The notes beneath the pieces were generated by a model. The model did no database searches and had not been told where the DNA came from. It saw only the letters and a list, made by a program, of their open reading frames with translations. DNA of 64,000 bases. Origin: Candidatus Kurthia intestinigallinarum. Its GTDB lineage: Bacteria; Bacillota; Bacilli; Bacillales_A; Planococcaceae. Location: assembly GCF_003991225.1 (NCBI RefSeq), contig NZ_JTFC01000039.1, positions 62,001-126,000 on the forward strand, written 5' to 3'. The stretch's first letter is position 1, and each line of letters begins with the position of its first letter. Below, piece by piece: positions 35,589 to 44,594 of this stretch. The position numbers and the translations under genes were made by a program.

Positions 35589-35624
35589 AAAAAAGAGCTA
35601 GAAGAAATCATTCCCTCTAACTCA
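35589..35624 (-). terminator. Terminator of the signal peptidase gene
   Basis: GAGTTAGAGG and TTCTAGCTC arms with a T6 tail on the minus strand. Confidence 0.8.
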
Positions 35625-35632
35625 TTTATTTG

Positions 35633-36175
35633 TTAGTTCCAAGGCCAGTAGCGGAATAATACTTTCCCATCCACTGCATCTTTTGTAATAAAGCCATACG
35701 CACGCCCATCGCTACTATTTGGGCGATTATCACCTAATACGAAATAAGAATCTTTCGGTACTTCTGTTTTACCAGTTACTTCTTGCATTGTGAAGTCCTC
35801 TGTATATTTAAGACCTGTCTCTTTTTCATATTGTGCAGCTGCTTCTTTAATATAATCTTGTTTTACTTCTTTACCATTCACGTAAAGTTTTTCATCTTTC
35901 ACTTCGACATTATCGCCTGGTAAGCCGATGATACGTTTAATATAATGATCATCTTCTACAGGAGATTGGAATACGATGACGTCATCATAATCCAGACCAC
36001 CTGGCTTTAAAATCATGACACGATCATTATTATGATAGGTTGGCTCCATCGATTCACCTTTTACGGTTACGGGTGCTAGTAAAAATTGACGTACAACAAA
36101 TGCAATAACAACCGCTACAAGAATTGGTACGACCCATGATAAAAGCTCTTTTGATTTACTTTGCTTTGCTTCCAT
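35633..36175 (-). CDS. lepB: Type I signal peptidase
   Basis: A 180-residue membrane-anchored serine protease of the Sip type: one N-terminal helix (about 11-33), catalytic Ser42 in KGESMEPTY, Lys80 in HYIKRIIGLPGD, and box E VLGDNRPNSSDGR. It removes signal peptides outside the membrane. ATG has AAAGGTGATG upstream. Single gene with its own terminator. Confidence 0.94.
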   Translation of the reverse strand: MEAKQSKSKELLSWVVPILVAVVIAFVVRQFLLAPVTVKGESMEPTYHNNDRVMILKPGGLDYDDVIVFQSPVEDDHYIKRIIGLPGDNVEVKDEKLYVNGKEVKQDYIKEAAAQYEKETGLKYTEDFTMQEVTGKTEVPKDSYFVLGDNRPNSSDGRAYGFITKDAVDGKVLFRYWPWN

Positions 36176-36259
36176 TTTCTCATCACCTTTAATTTTATGA
36201 ATTCTTCAATATTATGCCATTCTTTTTAAAATTGCGCTATTCACGACAGTACATTAGAC

Positions 36260-36301
36260 AAAAAAAGGAGCAACTAGGTTCCCTTCACCTAATCACTCCT
36301 A
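36260..36301 (-). terminator. Terminator of the XRE regulator gene
   Basis: AGGAGTGATTAGGT and AACCTAGTTGCTCCT arms with a T7 tail on the minus strand. Confidence 0.88.
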
Positions 36302-36320
36302 TTTTATACGTAAACCCCTA

Positions 36321-36608
36321 TTAGTTTATGTATTGTTTTAGATCCTCTAGATGTTGTTCTGTGATGCCTAAAACTTCATAAACTTTTTGTAATGTTGTTT
36401 CGCGGACCTTTGTATCTCCACGTTCGATGCGGCTAACTGTTTTTTGAGTAACATTCGCTTTTTCTGCAAGCTCAGACTGTGTTAAGCCTACATTCATGCG
36501 TTTTTTGAAAATAATTTGGCTACGGTGTTCTGCCATTAACTCTACTGCTGATTTTTCATGTACGGCCTTACCTTGTTCTGTATTTTCTAAAATGTTAACT
36601 GTTACCAT
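36321..36608 (-). CDS. XRE-family helix-turn-helix regulator
   Basis: A small regulator of about 95 residues with one Cro/CI-type domain in the C-terminal half (FKKRMNVGLTQSELAEKANVTQKTVSRIERGDTKV). The N-terminal 40 residues are unassigned. The start is uncertain: ATG at 36608 has GGTGGA close by and AGGAG 11 nt upstream, while the open frame continues to 36644. Its target is unknown, and no partner toxin is next to it, so a toxin-antitoxin role is not supported. Confidence 0.82.
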   Translation of the reverse strand: MVTVNILENTEQGKAVHEKSAVELMAEHRSQIIFKKRMNVGLTQSELAEKANVTQKTVSRIERGDTKVRETTLQKVYEVLGITEQHLEDLKQYIN

Positions 36609-36698
36609 CGAATCCACCACTCCTAATTTTGTATGAATTTGCAAGTAGCAGCATTCCCAAAAATAGTTTATCGCATGTAGTATCCCCTTTGCGGTTGA

Positions 36699-37301
36699 CT
36701 ATTTCTCAGCAGCAATTTTTCGTTGTAATTCTTGTCGAAGCTCGTCAATTGTCTGTTCTAAGCGGTGAGTATATTCATCGCGACCTTCTTTACCCTTCGC
36801 CTCTACATAAAAAGGCTCTCCGAAAATTAAATATCCCTTTTGACGCTTGAAGACATCTTTCGGATTGTTCGGGCCGATATATGCTGCGGGAACTACTGGC
36901 GCCTTGGCTAATTGCGCGATTGTAATTGTCCCTTGTTTCAAAGAATCTCCCTCGGCATTTCGGGTGCCACTTGGAAAAATCCCTACCACCTTGCCTTCTT
37001 TTAAAAGCTGACGCGGTACTTTAATTACACTTGGACCTGGATTATCGCGATCAACTGGAAAAGCATTCATTTTCCCGATAAACCAGCCAAGCCCCTTAAT
37101 ATCAAAAAGTTGTTTTTTCGCCATGAAATGAATTGGCGTTGGATAAATAGAAACACCTAGATTCAAAATATCAATCCAACCTGTATGCGTACAAGCGATA
37201 ATATAGCCGCCCTCTGTCGGTAAATTATTCTTGTTATAAACCTTTACTTTGTTAAATAATCCTAAAAACCAAATTACAAACCTTGCTACTCGTTTATACA
37301 T
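36699..37301 (-). CDS. plsC: 1-acyl-sn-glycerol-3-phosphate acyltransferase (PlsC family)
   Basis: A 200-residue membrane-associated enzyme with acyltransferase motifs HTGWID (HX4D, near 37), GKMNAFPVDRDNPG and GIFPSGTRN, followed by VVPAAYIG. It makes phosphatidic acid in phospholipid synthesis. ATG at 37301 has GGAG 6 nt upstream and overlaps by 8 bp the end of a tiny reading frame at 37294-37425. The length is on the short side of the family but all motifs are present. Confidence 0.9.
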   Translation of the reverse strand: MYKRVARFVIWFLGLFNKVKVYNKNNLPTEGGYIIACTHTGWIDILNLGVSIYPTPIHFMAKKQLFDIKGLGWFIGKMNAFPVDRDNPGPSVIKVPRQLLKEGKVVGIFPSGTRNAEGDSLKQGTITIAQLAKAPVVPAAYIGPNNPKDVFKRQKGYLIFGEPFYVEAKGKEGRDEYTHRLEQTIDELRQELQRKIAAEK

Positions 37302-37696
37302 TTTTATCTCCAGCCTTTACAAAATTTCGGACCAATCCGTCCCACTTTGTATCGTGACCTTTTTCCACCAACTCGTCAACTACCTGTGGACAAATCGATG
37401 TGACAAAAATACAAAAACTTCGCATTGAATCGTCGGCTTTTATCTTCCTATATGTAAATATTGTAAATGAATTTTCAAAAAATTAAAGCCCTATTTAGAT
37501 AAAATCTTTAAATTATTTTGTTTTTTCAAAAAATTTACGTTTAAAAGAGCGATTTTTGACATAAATAATCCAATTTTTCACTCCCTATTTATGACATAAA
37601 AAGATAAATTTCGTTTCTAGAAAAACTGCAGTAACGACTATATGTCCTCCTGACATGGAAAAAACGATAACATAGTCATGTTATCGTTTTGTGCGT
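37302..37696. other. AT-rich intergenic region upstream of plsC
   Basis: Apart from a possible 43-codon frame next to plsC (37294-37425) and the hairpin at 37659-37690, I see no gene or RNA here. The stretch 37440-37620 is very AT-rich and may hold the plsC promoter, but no convincing -35/-10 pair was found. Confidence 0.5.
37659..37690. terminator. Terminator of the UPF0316 gene
   Basis: AAAACGATAACAT and ATGTTATCGTTTT are perfect arms with a 4-nt loop; works in both directions. Confidence 0.9.
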
Positions 37697-38212
37697 TTAG
37701 CCCCTCATTTGTTTTGCGAGAAAGCCACCATTTAATTTATTTGGCTCGTACGATACGATAAATGCTTTCGGCCACATTTGTAAAATCGCCGCGCGCAGTT
37801 TCTTTTCGTTTTTTCGTTTTGCGATAACGGTCATACATAATTTACGCCCGTCCTTCCCGTCCGCAAACCAAGATGTGACACCATATCCTCGTTCACGAAG
37901 TTGCGAAACGATTTCAAACTCAGCGGCATCGACAATGATTTCAAATAATACATAGCCAAGCGCTAGACGGCGTTCAATTAGGCTACCGACGTAGACACCA
38001 AGTCCCCAACCGAAGCAGTACGCGGCCATATTCCATGGATTTGAGATTTCATCAAGCACCATTGTCAGACCGATTAAATACACAAATACTTCAACCATCG
38101 ATAAAATGGAGGCAACCTTTGTATATCCCTTAATTACCATAATTAGGCGTAGTGTTGTCAGCGTCATATACGTGACATTAATGATGATAATTAAAATAAC
38201 TGTTTCTAACAT
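37697..38212 (-). CDS. UPF0316 membrane protein (DUF5698/DUF2179 type)
   Basis: A 171-residue protein: three membrane helices (about 3-85) followed by a cytoplasmic DUF2179-like domain (AEFEIVSQLRERGYGVTSWFADGKDGRKLCMTVIAKRK). This is the YebE-like UPF0316 arrangement; function unknown. ATG at 38212 has GGGGGTG 6 nt upstream; the longer frame starts with a GTG within that site. Single gene. Confidence 0.85.
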   Translation of the reverse strand: MLETVILIIIINVTYMTLTTLRLIMVIKGYTKVASILSMVEVFVYLIGLTMVLDEISNPWNMAAYCFGWGLGVYVGSLIERRLALGYVLFEIIVDAAEFEIVSQLRERGYGVTSWFADGKDGRKLCMTVIAKRKNEKKLRAAILQMWPKAFIVSYEPNKLNGGFLAKQMRG

Positions 38213-38264
38213 GGGATGCACCCCCTTACCTCATTTCTATTCCCTCCTCGTATGTATTTACGCA

Positions 38265-38302
38265 TAAAAAAAGCCTCCACATAGTATGTGTGAGACTTTT
38301 TT
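38265..38302 (-). terminator. Terminator of the 63-residue membrane protein gene
   Basis: AGTCTCACACAT and ATGTGGAGGCT arms with a T7 tail on the minus strand. Confidence 0.85.
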
Positions 38303-38306
38303 TAAT

Positions 38307-38498
38307 TTAAGATATGCGTTTTTTGACATCTTGCTTTTGCAAGAAAAAGTACAGTAAAATGACGGAAATAATATTTAGTAAAATACCACCAATTAAACAC
38401 GCCCATTGGATATGAGGAGGAAGCACGCGCGTCATGCCAAATGTGATGCTTAAACAACCAATCACAATACATATTAAATAGGCTGGTAATCGATTCAT
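38307..38498 (-). CDS. Small two-helix membrane protein
   Basis: A 63-residue protein with two hydrophobic helices (about 5-22 and 32-53) and a basic C-terminus (QKQDVKKRIS). ATG at 38498 has GGAGG 7 nt upstream, better spaced than the overlapping 70-codon frame in another phase. It has its own terminator. I do not recognise a family. Confidence 0.65.
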   Translation of the reverse strand: MNRLPAYLICIVIGCLSITFGMTRVLPPHIQWACLIGGILLNIISVILLYFFLQKQDVKKRIS

Positions 38499-38647
38499 TC
38501 ATGTTCCTCCTCATTGTTTATTATCGCCAATACTATCATTTATTATATGAAATGTCTAAATACTTTATTTATTTGAGCTATTGTTGTCATGCAATTGACA
38601 TCTTTTTATGGTAAATTATTAAGGATTAACAGAAAGGCGCTGATGTT

Positions 38648-39139
38648 TTGCGTTTTATAAAATTTTTACCATTAATCTTCTTGATTATTATTATTTTCAT
38701 TTCATCAGCTACACCCTACCAGCAACAAAGTATCGTACCTGATTTGATGAAATGGTTACCTGGCGAACCACTTAATAGCATATTATCACGTATTCATATT
38801 CCGTATTACGGCATGGATATTTCCGTTGAGACACGTGGCTATTATTACTTTTTAGAATTTCTTGTACGTAAGTTTGCACATATTACAGCATTTGGCGCGA
38901 TTGCCATTGCGGTTTATATTGCGCTTCCTAAACGACGTCTGCGCTACGTACTATCACTTGTCGTAACCTTCTTTTTTGCTTGTATTGATGAACTTCATCA
39001 ACATTTTACATCTGGGCGTACTGCTTCGATGCAAGATGTATTTCTTGATACATTTGGCGGGATTTTATGGCTAACGATTTTTGTGCTCATTGCACGCAAA
39101 GTTAAAAAATCACCTACAAAAAAGGAGACAGCTCAGTAG
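38648..39139 (+). CDS. VanZ-family membrane protein
   Basis: A 163-residue protein with about four helices and the VanZ-like core: FLVRKFAHITAFGAIA, then FACIDELHQHFTSGRTASMQDVFLDTFGG. Conserved Lys, His, Asp and Glu at helix ends match the family, whose name member gives low-level teicoplanin resistance; others are phosphotransbutyrylase fusions or unknown. TTG at 38648 is the likely start, with GAAAGG 10 nt before it. Confidence 0.86.
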   Translation: MRFIKFLPLIFLIIIIFISSATPYQQQSIVPDLMKWLPGEPLNSILSRIHIPYYGMDISVETRGYYYFLEFLVRKFAHITAFGAIAIAVYIALPKRRLRYVLSLVVTFFFACIDELHQHFTSGRTASMQDVFLDTFGGILWLTIFVLIARKVKKSPTKKETAQ

Positions 39140-39151
39140 CTCGTCTCCTTT
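39116..39151. terminator. Bidirectional terminator between VanZ and GNAT genes
   Basis: AAAGGAGAC and GTCTCCTTT arms overlap the VanZ stop; the minus-strand acetyltransferase gene ends right beside it. Confidence 0.85.
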
Positions 39152-39154
39152 TTT

Positions 39155-39667
39155 CTATAATAAGTAGGTCATTAAATATTCATCAATAAATTCCCCGTCT
39201 TCATCACGAATAGACTTTTTATCAATGCCCACCACTTCAAAGCCAAGTTTTTTATAAAGCTCAAATGCCGGCTCGTTGCTTGTGAAAACGCCAAGGTCAA
39301 GCTTTTCTAATTCCGCATGCTCGCGCGACCAATTAATAATTTCTTTCATAATCGCGGCGCCTGCACCGTTACCACGTGCATCTGGTGACACATAGACCGA
39401 GCCGATGTAACCGCGATGCTTCGTTTTAATCGCTGTTTCAAGTGTCAAAGTAGCTACACCTAATAACTGCCCATTGATAAAGGCTCCAAAAATATGTTCA
39501 TGATCTTTTTTAATCGTCTTTTCGACACGCTCGACCGGATTATCATGACTTGTCGCTTCTGTATACGTTTCACCAAAAGCTCCAGGATCCTGCTTTAATG
39601 CCTCTTTACGCAGTGCCCAGTATGCTTTCGCATCACTTTCTTCTAACAATCGAATTTCCATTGTCAT
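39155..39667 (-). CDS. GNAT-family N-acetyltransferase
   Basis: A 170-residue GNAT protein with the acetyl-CoA loop VYVSPDARGNGAGAAIMKEI (motif A, Q/RxxGxG/A) and NEPAFELYKKLGFEVVG (motif B). Substrate unknown. ATG has GAGG 7 nt upstream. It starts 11 bp after the CoA-disulfide reductase stop, so the two are probably cotranscribed. Confidence 0.88.
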   Translation of the reverse strand: MTMEIRLLEESDAKAYWALRKEALKQDPGAFGETYTEATSHDNPVERVEKTIKKDHEHIFGAFINGQLLGVATLTLETAIKTKHRGYIGSVYVSPDARGNGAGAAIMKEIINWSREHAELEKLDLGVFTSNEPAFELYKKLGFEVVGIDKKSIRDEDGEFIDEYLMTYLL

Positions 39668-39678
39668 CGTATCACCTC

Positions 39679-41010
39679 TTAAAATTGTCGTTTTGCTAAT
39701 TGTTGAATGGGATCCCAGACAGAGTTAAATGGCGGCGCATACGATAAATCTAAATCTAATAAATCACGTAATGTCATACGCTGCTGAAGAGCTGTCGCAA
39801 AAACATCTAGGCGCTTATCGACGCCTTCCTTGCCGATGATTTGCATACCAAGTAGCTCCTGTGTGCGTTTACGCCAAATAATTTTCAGCGTCAAGGCCTC
39901 AACACCCGGGTAATAATCTGCATGATTCCCCGCTTCATGTGTATATGTTTCATATTGGTAGCCTGCTTTTTGCACTTCAAGCTCATTTAAGCCGGTCTTC
40001 CCAATTTGTAAATCAAAGCATTTTAAAATCGATGTGCCCACAATCCCTCGGAACTCATCAGGAATATCTGCCATATTTAAGCCTGCTAGACGCCCTTGTT
40101 TATTCGCCGTTGTACCGAGCGGGATGTAGTCATTTTTACTTTTCACATTATGATAATGGGACGCACAATCTCCTGCCGCATAAACGTACTGCATGCTTGT
40201 TTCTAAATGAGGGTTCACCAGTACCGCCCCATTTTTCAATGTATAAATGCCACTATCTTCTAGGAATGCTGTATTCGGCTCAACACCTACCGCCTCAACG
40301 ACAATATCTGTCGGGTAGCTTGCATGCTCGGTGCGTACCGCCGTCACATGATCCTCTCCCTCGTAGCCAAGCAGCTTTTCATTAAAAATAACTTCGACGC
40401 CTTTTTCTTTTAGTTCCGTATGAATTTTTTCAGCAAATGAATACTCTAAGAAGCTTGCGACTTGCTTGCCACGTAAAATCATGCGTACTTTTTTGCCAGC
40501 ATTCGTAAATGTTTCCGCAAGCTCAAGCGCGATATAGCCACCGCCAATAATCGTGACATGCTCGACATCCGCCATTTTCGCCTTCACATCATTCGTATGT
40601 GGAATTGTTTTAAAATAATAGATGCCCTCTAATGGATAGTCTGCATCATCAAGCGCTTTGCGTGGCTCTGCACCTGTCGCAATTAATAGACGGTCATAGC
40701 TTTCTTCAAATGGCTCATTCGTATCCGTTTTATAGCCGTATACAACGCGCTCAATACAATCAACCTTCGTCACACAATGACCTGTGCGTGCGTCAATGCC
40801 ATACTTTTCATTAAACTGTGCCGCCGTTTTATGTACAACATCCTCGGCATTTGGCACGCGTCCATCTAACACATAAGGTAACCCACATTGTCCATACGAA
40901 TAATGCTGCCCCTTATCTAACGTTGTGATTTTTGCTTCCTTATCATGGCGATAAATTTCCATTGCGGCACTCATTCCGGCCGCATCGCCTCCAACAATTA
41001 CATATTTCAT
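39679..41010 (-). CDS. CoA-disulfide reductase / NADH oxidase-like flavoprotein
   Basis: A 443-residue FAD/NAD(P) oxidoreductase: FAD motif VIVGGDAAGMSAA at the start, the single active-site Cys in YSYGQCGLPY (about 42-51), NAD(P) motif VTIIGGGYIALELAE near 150, and YAAGDCA near 275. CoA-disulfide reductases keep CoA reduced; the same scaffold includes NADH oxidase and polysulfide reductase. The C-terminal dimerisation domain is present. ATG has GGTGAACGG upstream. First gene of a two-gene unit with a GNAT. Confidence 0.88.
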   Translation of the reverse strand: MKYVIVGGDAAGMSAAMEIYRHDKEAKITTLDKGQHYSYGQCGLPYVLDGRVPNAEDVVHKTAAQFNEKYGIDARTGHCVTKVDCIERVVYGYKTDTNEPFEESYDRLLIATGAEPRKALDDADYPLEGIYYFKTIPHTNDVKAKMADVEHVTIIGGGYIALELAETFTNAGKKVRMILRGKQVASFLEYSFAEKIHTELKEKGVEVIFNEKLLGYEGEDHVTAVRTEHASYPTDIVVEAVGVEPNTAFLEDSGIYTLKNGAVLVNPHLETSMQYVYAAGDCASHYHNVKSKNDYIPLGTTANKQGRLAGLNMADIPDEFRGIVGTSILKCFDLQIGKTGLNELEVQKAGYQYETYTHEAGNHADYYPGVEALTLKIIWRKRTQELLGMQIIGKEGVDKRLDVFATALQQRMTLRDLLDLDLSYAPPFNSVWDPIQQLAKRQF

Positions 41011-41064
41011 ATCCGTTCACCCCACTCAGTCTTTTCCCCGTCATTCCTAATTCAAAACGATACA

Positions 41065-41182
41065 AAAAAAAGACTAGGACAAAACACGTCATTTTCCTTT
41101 TTTAGCGTTCGCAACGAAAACCCGGAACCGCACCACAGCGCGATTCCGGTTGTTTTTACACGTAGGTCAAAGTCTCTTTTCT
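41065..41182. repeat. Intergenic hairpin repeat, copy 3 (shortened)
   Basis: The same element as at 205-348 and 17655-17804, but about 27 bp are missing between two CGGTT motifs, and the outer arms are weaker (AAAGACTAGG and AAAGTCTCTTT). It lies between the rlmA stop and the CoA-disulfide reductase start, both on the minus strand, and likely ends rlmA. Confidence 0.82.
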
Positions 41183-42015
41183 TATTGCCCGATTAGTACA
41201 TCTACATCAATCGTAATCTCCGTTAGCATACCCGCTTCAATTTGCTGCTCTTGATGCCAGCCCATGGGCGTCATATGCGCAAGTAACGGTACAAGCTCAC
41301 TGCGAATTGGCAATGTCGTCGTCACGCGCTGTACGCGCACGTCGTCAAAGTTTTCACTAAAGCGTGCAACTGTCTTATCATTCGAATACGATTCCTTCTC
41401 TGAATCCGCAAAAAATAGCGCACGTAATTCACGTAAATAACCTGCCTGTGGCACGATTTTAATAACCTTCCCGTTCGGTTTTAAAATACGCTTAAACTCT
41501 TCGTAATTTGCTGGTGATAAGAAATTCAAAATGACATCAAAGGCATTTTCCGCATACGGACTTTTCGCTAGGTCGCCAACTACCCACATCATATCTGCGT
41601 AGTTTTTCGCCGCCTGCACGATGCCTTCTTTCGCAATATCAATCCCTGATGCCACCATGCTAGATGCGTAGCTCTCCTTTAATTTCGCTAAATGCGAGCC
41701 CTCACCGCAGCCCGTATCAAGAATCGCCACATCTCCGTCTAGCTCTGCTAAAATCACGTTGTAGACAGCGCGGTATAACTCACTATCAATGACTTCCTTA
41801 CGCGCCTCAAATAATGATTTATCGTACATCGATGTTGCTGGATGCGTCATCATGTTGACATAGCCCTGCTTCGCCATATCAAATGAATGATTCTCCTCGC
41901 AGCGCACTGTTCCATTTTCCTCTACCATCATCGCCTCATGACAAATCGGACATTGTAGTAGCGCACGATGCTGTGCGAAATAGTTCGCCGCACGTTGTTT
42001 TTTTGTTAGTCCCAC
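41182..42015 (-). CDS. rlmA: 23S rRNA (guanine-N1)-methyltransferase RlmA family
   Basis: A 277-residue protein: a zinc knuckle (CPICHE...VRCEENHSFD, about 22-45), then a Rossmann methyltransferase domain (VAILDTGCGEGSHLAKL, near 95) and LNFLSPANYEEFKRILKPNGKVIKIVPQ. This is the RlmA layout; Gram-positive members (RlmA-II) methylate G748 in 23S rRNA. The GTG at 42015 has GAGGTG upstream and is the best start. Repeat copy 3 follows. Confidence 0.9.
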   Translation of the reverse strand: MGLTKKQRAANYFAQHRALLQCPICHEAMMVEENGTVRCEENHSFDMAKQGYVNMMTHPATSMYDKSLFEARKEVIDSELYRAVYNVILAELDGDVAILDTGCGEGSHLAKLKESYASSMVASGIDIAKEGIVQAAKNYADMMWVVGDLAKSPYAENAFDVILNFLSPANYEEFKRILKPNGKVIKIVPQAGYLRELRALFFADSEKESYSNDKTVARFSENFDDVRVQRVTTTLPIRSELVPLLAHMTPMGWHQEQQIEAGMLTEITIDVDVLIGQ

Positions 42016-42030
42016 AAAAACACCTCATAT

Positions 42031-42067
42031 AAAAAGGAGGCACAATTTTGGCCTCCGCATTTTTTTC
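42031..42067 (-). terminator. Terminator of the MATE gene
   Basis: GGAGGC and GCCTCC arms with a T5 tail on the minus strand. Confidence 0.82.
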
Positions 42068-42082
42068 TTTTAGTATACCATG

Positions 42083-43426
42083 CTATTTTGGTGACACGAG
42101 AATATGGCGCTCCCATTTCCTGCTTTTCCAGCGAATCATAACAACAATCGCGCGGAACCATTCATCCGCCGCAATCGCAAGCCAAATACCTGGTAAGCCC
42201 ATATCCAAATGGAACACAAGGAAGTAACCAAGCGGCACACTCATGCATAGCATCGATACAATCCCTAGCATGAGCGGGAATGTCGCATCCCCTGCCGCAC
42301 GCAATGTATTAATAATCGTAATGTTCACCGTACGACCTGTCTCCAGTAAAATACTGAGCACTAATACACTCGCACCAATTTTCACGACCTCTTCATTGTC
42401 TGTAAAAATACGCATAAACGGTTCACGGAAAATAATGACTACAGCGACCATGACGAGTGTGAAGCCCATTGCCCAGCGGACACTACGCCACACCTGGTCA
42501 TACGCCTCGTCCTTTCGCCCAGCGCCGACATAGCGCCCGACAATAATCGCCGTCCCCGCACCAATCGCCATCGCGAATAAATACGTAAACATCGAAATAT
42601 TATATGCGTACTGACGTGCAGCTAGTGCCTCCGCGCTAATATACGTTACGAAATACATTAATAAAATTTGGCAAGTTTGATACAATACTTGCTCAAGCGC
42701 AGCCGGAATACCGATTTTGAAAATCTTCTTAATATACGCCATCGGTAGCGCCACATAATCACGCCATTTAATTTTCACTTCAAGCACGCGGTACAATAGC
42801 CAGAAGAACACAATAAGTGCTAGTCCACGACTAATGACAGAAGAAATTGCCGCCCCCTGCACTCCTAGCTCTGGCGCCCCAAACTTACCGAAAATCAGCA
42901 CATAATTTAAAATGATATGCACGATATTCATGCCAAGTGACACGTACATCGCCTGCTTCGTGAAGCTATGGACACGAACGATGGCAGCCGTCGCATTAAT
43001 TAATGCCTGTAGGAAAATCCCGCCACCAATAATAATTAAATACTGCTCCGCATACATCAGTACATCACCATGTAAATTCATCGCAATCATCATCTGTTTT
43101 GAAAACAGCACAAATAGAATACTTAAAACTAAGCCGAACACTAAATTCATGAAAATCGCAACAGCGGTAATCTTCGGCACCTCATTTAAACGACGTGATC
43201 CGATATACTGCGCCACTACGATAGAAGCACCATTACCGATGACTTCCATAATTAAAATCGTCACATGAATAAACTGATTGGCTGTCCCAACACCGGCCAC
43301 TGCTTCATCTGCTAACTTACTTAGCATTAGCGTATCGACAATACCCATCAGCGTAAATAACAGCATCTCTAAAAAGATGGGCCATGTTAGTGAAAACAAA
43401 TTCAATTTTTCTTTCATCGTTTCCAT
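42083..43426 (-). CDS. MATE-family efflux transporter
   Basis: A 447-residue, 12-helix multidrug and toxin extrusion protein. It opens MKEKLNLFSLTWPIFLEMLLFTLMGIVDTLMLSKLADEAVAGVG, with the family pattern repeated in the second half (IKKIFKIGIPAALEQVLYQ). Members export cationic compounds using Na+ or H+. ATG has GGAGG 6 nt upstream. Single gene. Confidence 0.92.
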   Translation of the reverse strand: METMKEKLNLFSLTWPIFLEMLLFTLMGIVDTLMLSKLADEAVAGVGTANQFIHVTILIMEVIGNGASIVVAQYIGSRRLNEVPKITAVAIFMNLVFGLVLSILFVLFSKQMMIAMNLHGDVLMYAEQYLIIIGGGIFLQALINATAAIVRVHSFTKQAMYVSLGMNIVHIILNYVLIFGKFGAPELGVQGAAISSVISRGLALIVFFWLLYRVLEVKIKWRDYVALPMAYIKKIFKIGIPAALEQVLYQTCQILLMYFVTYISAEALAARQYAYNISMFTYLFAMAIGAGTAIIVGRYVGAGRKDEAYDQVWRSVRWAMGFTLVMVAVVIIFREPFMRIFTDNEEVVKIGASVLVLSILLETGRTVNITIINTLRAAGDATFPLMLGIVSMLCMSVPLGYFLVFHLDMGLPGIWLAIAADEWFRAIVVMIRWKSRKWERHILVSPK

Positions 43427-43501
43427 AAAGTGCCTCCTTTTTTCATAATAACTGATGTATCATAGCATAATTTTTCAAAAAGCGGTATAGCAAAACTCCA
43501 T

Positions 43502-43540
43502 AAAAAAACAGGAAGCGCCGCGAAGCACTCCCTGACTTTT
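43502..43540 (-). terminator. Terminator of menA
   Basis: GTCAGGGAGTGC and GCGCTTCCTG arms with a T7 tail on the minus strand. Confidence 0.82.
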
Positions 43541-44469
43541 TATTTCATTACATAGGCGATAATTAAACCAATCGATAATAAGAAACCGAAAAATGTATTG
43601 GTCATCGCTGTTGATTTCATGGCTAGGCCTTGCTTTTGTGGTACGCCTTCACCCTCGCGGAAATTCTTAATGGCCGCAATTGGTTTTGGCACACATAGTA
43701 AGACGATTAATAACCAAGGGCTCACTTCACCTAAAATAACTAAGCCGATAATCCATAAATACGAGATGATAAAGCTAATCGCAAGTACTGTAATCGCTTT
43801 ATCACGACCTAATAAAATCGCTAGTGTTTTACGGCCACCAATCGTATCTTCTTTAATATCACGAATATTATTCGACATATTAATGGCACCAACTAAAATT
43901 CCTAGTGGCACGGATACTAAAAAGCTCGTCATGCTCACCGTACCTGTTTGGATGAAGTAGGCAATTAAAATAAAACCAATCCCCATGCACAGACCGGCGA
44001 ATAATTCGCCAAATGGTGTATACGCAATTGGGTACGGTCCACCTGTGTATAAGTAGCCGACCGCCATCCCGATTAAGCCGATAACGACTAGCCACCAGCT
44101 ACTCGCCATACAAATGTAGACGCCAATTGCCATGGCAATCGCATACAGTACAAGTGCAAATGCAAGCACCGTTGATGGCTTTGTACCATGACGCACGAGG
44201 GCGCCACCAATTCCTACAGAATCCGCTGTATCTAAACCGCGTTTAAAGTCATAGTATTCATTAAATAAGTTTGTCGCGATTTGTAAGCATAAGCAACATA
44301 CAAGCATCGCGATAAATAAAAGCCAATCGATTTTCGTATCAAAAAGCGCTAGCGCCGTCCCTAAAATAACAGGAGAAAATGTCGCTGTTAATGTATGCGG
44401 ACGTGTTAACTGCCACATTAATTTCGCTGTGCTAATATCTTCGATTGGTTGTTGCATTGGTTGACCCAT
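43540..44469 (-). CDS. menA: 1,4-dihydroxy-2-naphthoate polyprenyltransferase
   Basis: A 309-residue UbiA-superfamily membrane enzyme with the first Asp-rich motif NLFNEYYDFKRGLDTAD and second motif NNIRDIKEDTIGGRKTLAI. It attaches the isoprenoid tail to make demethylmenaquinone. About eight or nine helices. ATG at 44469 has AAAGGAAG 7 nt upstream; the longer frame has none. It is divergent from a GNAT gene. Confidence 0.93.
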   Translation of the reverse strand: MGQPMQQPIEDISTAKLMWQLTRPHTLTATFSPVILGTALALFDTKIDWLLFIAMLVCCLCLQIATNLFNEYYDFKRGLDTADSVGIGGALVRHGTKPSTVLAFALVLYAIAMAIGVYICMASSWWLVVIGLIGMAVGYLYTGGPYPIAYTPFGELFAGLCMGIGFILIAYFIQTGTVSMTSFLVSVPLGILVGAINMSNNIRDIKEDTIGGRKTLAILLGRDKAITVLAISFIISYLWIIGLVILGEVSPWLLIVLLCVPKPIAAIKNFREGEGVPQKQGLAMKSTAMTNTFFGFLLSIGLIIAYVMK

Positions 44470-44594
44470 ATCACAACTTCCTTTCAAATTTGTCTAACTC
44501 TATAATAGTAACGTATTTTTTAAGCGTTGCCAAAGCAGTTCTGCTCATTTTTTCGTATAATAAATACACATTGCTTAAAAAAGGAGGCATTCCC

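Noticed and set aside
36321-36608. XRE gene as half of a toxin-antitoxin pair
   Set aside because: No small toxin-like gene lies beside it; its neighbours are signal peptidase and PlsC, each with separate signals.
38302-38514. 70-codon minus-strand frame overlapping the small membrane protein
   Set aside because: Its ATG lies only 3 nt from GGAGG, while the 63-codon frame has 7-nt spacing and clear membrane helices.
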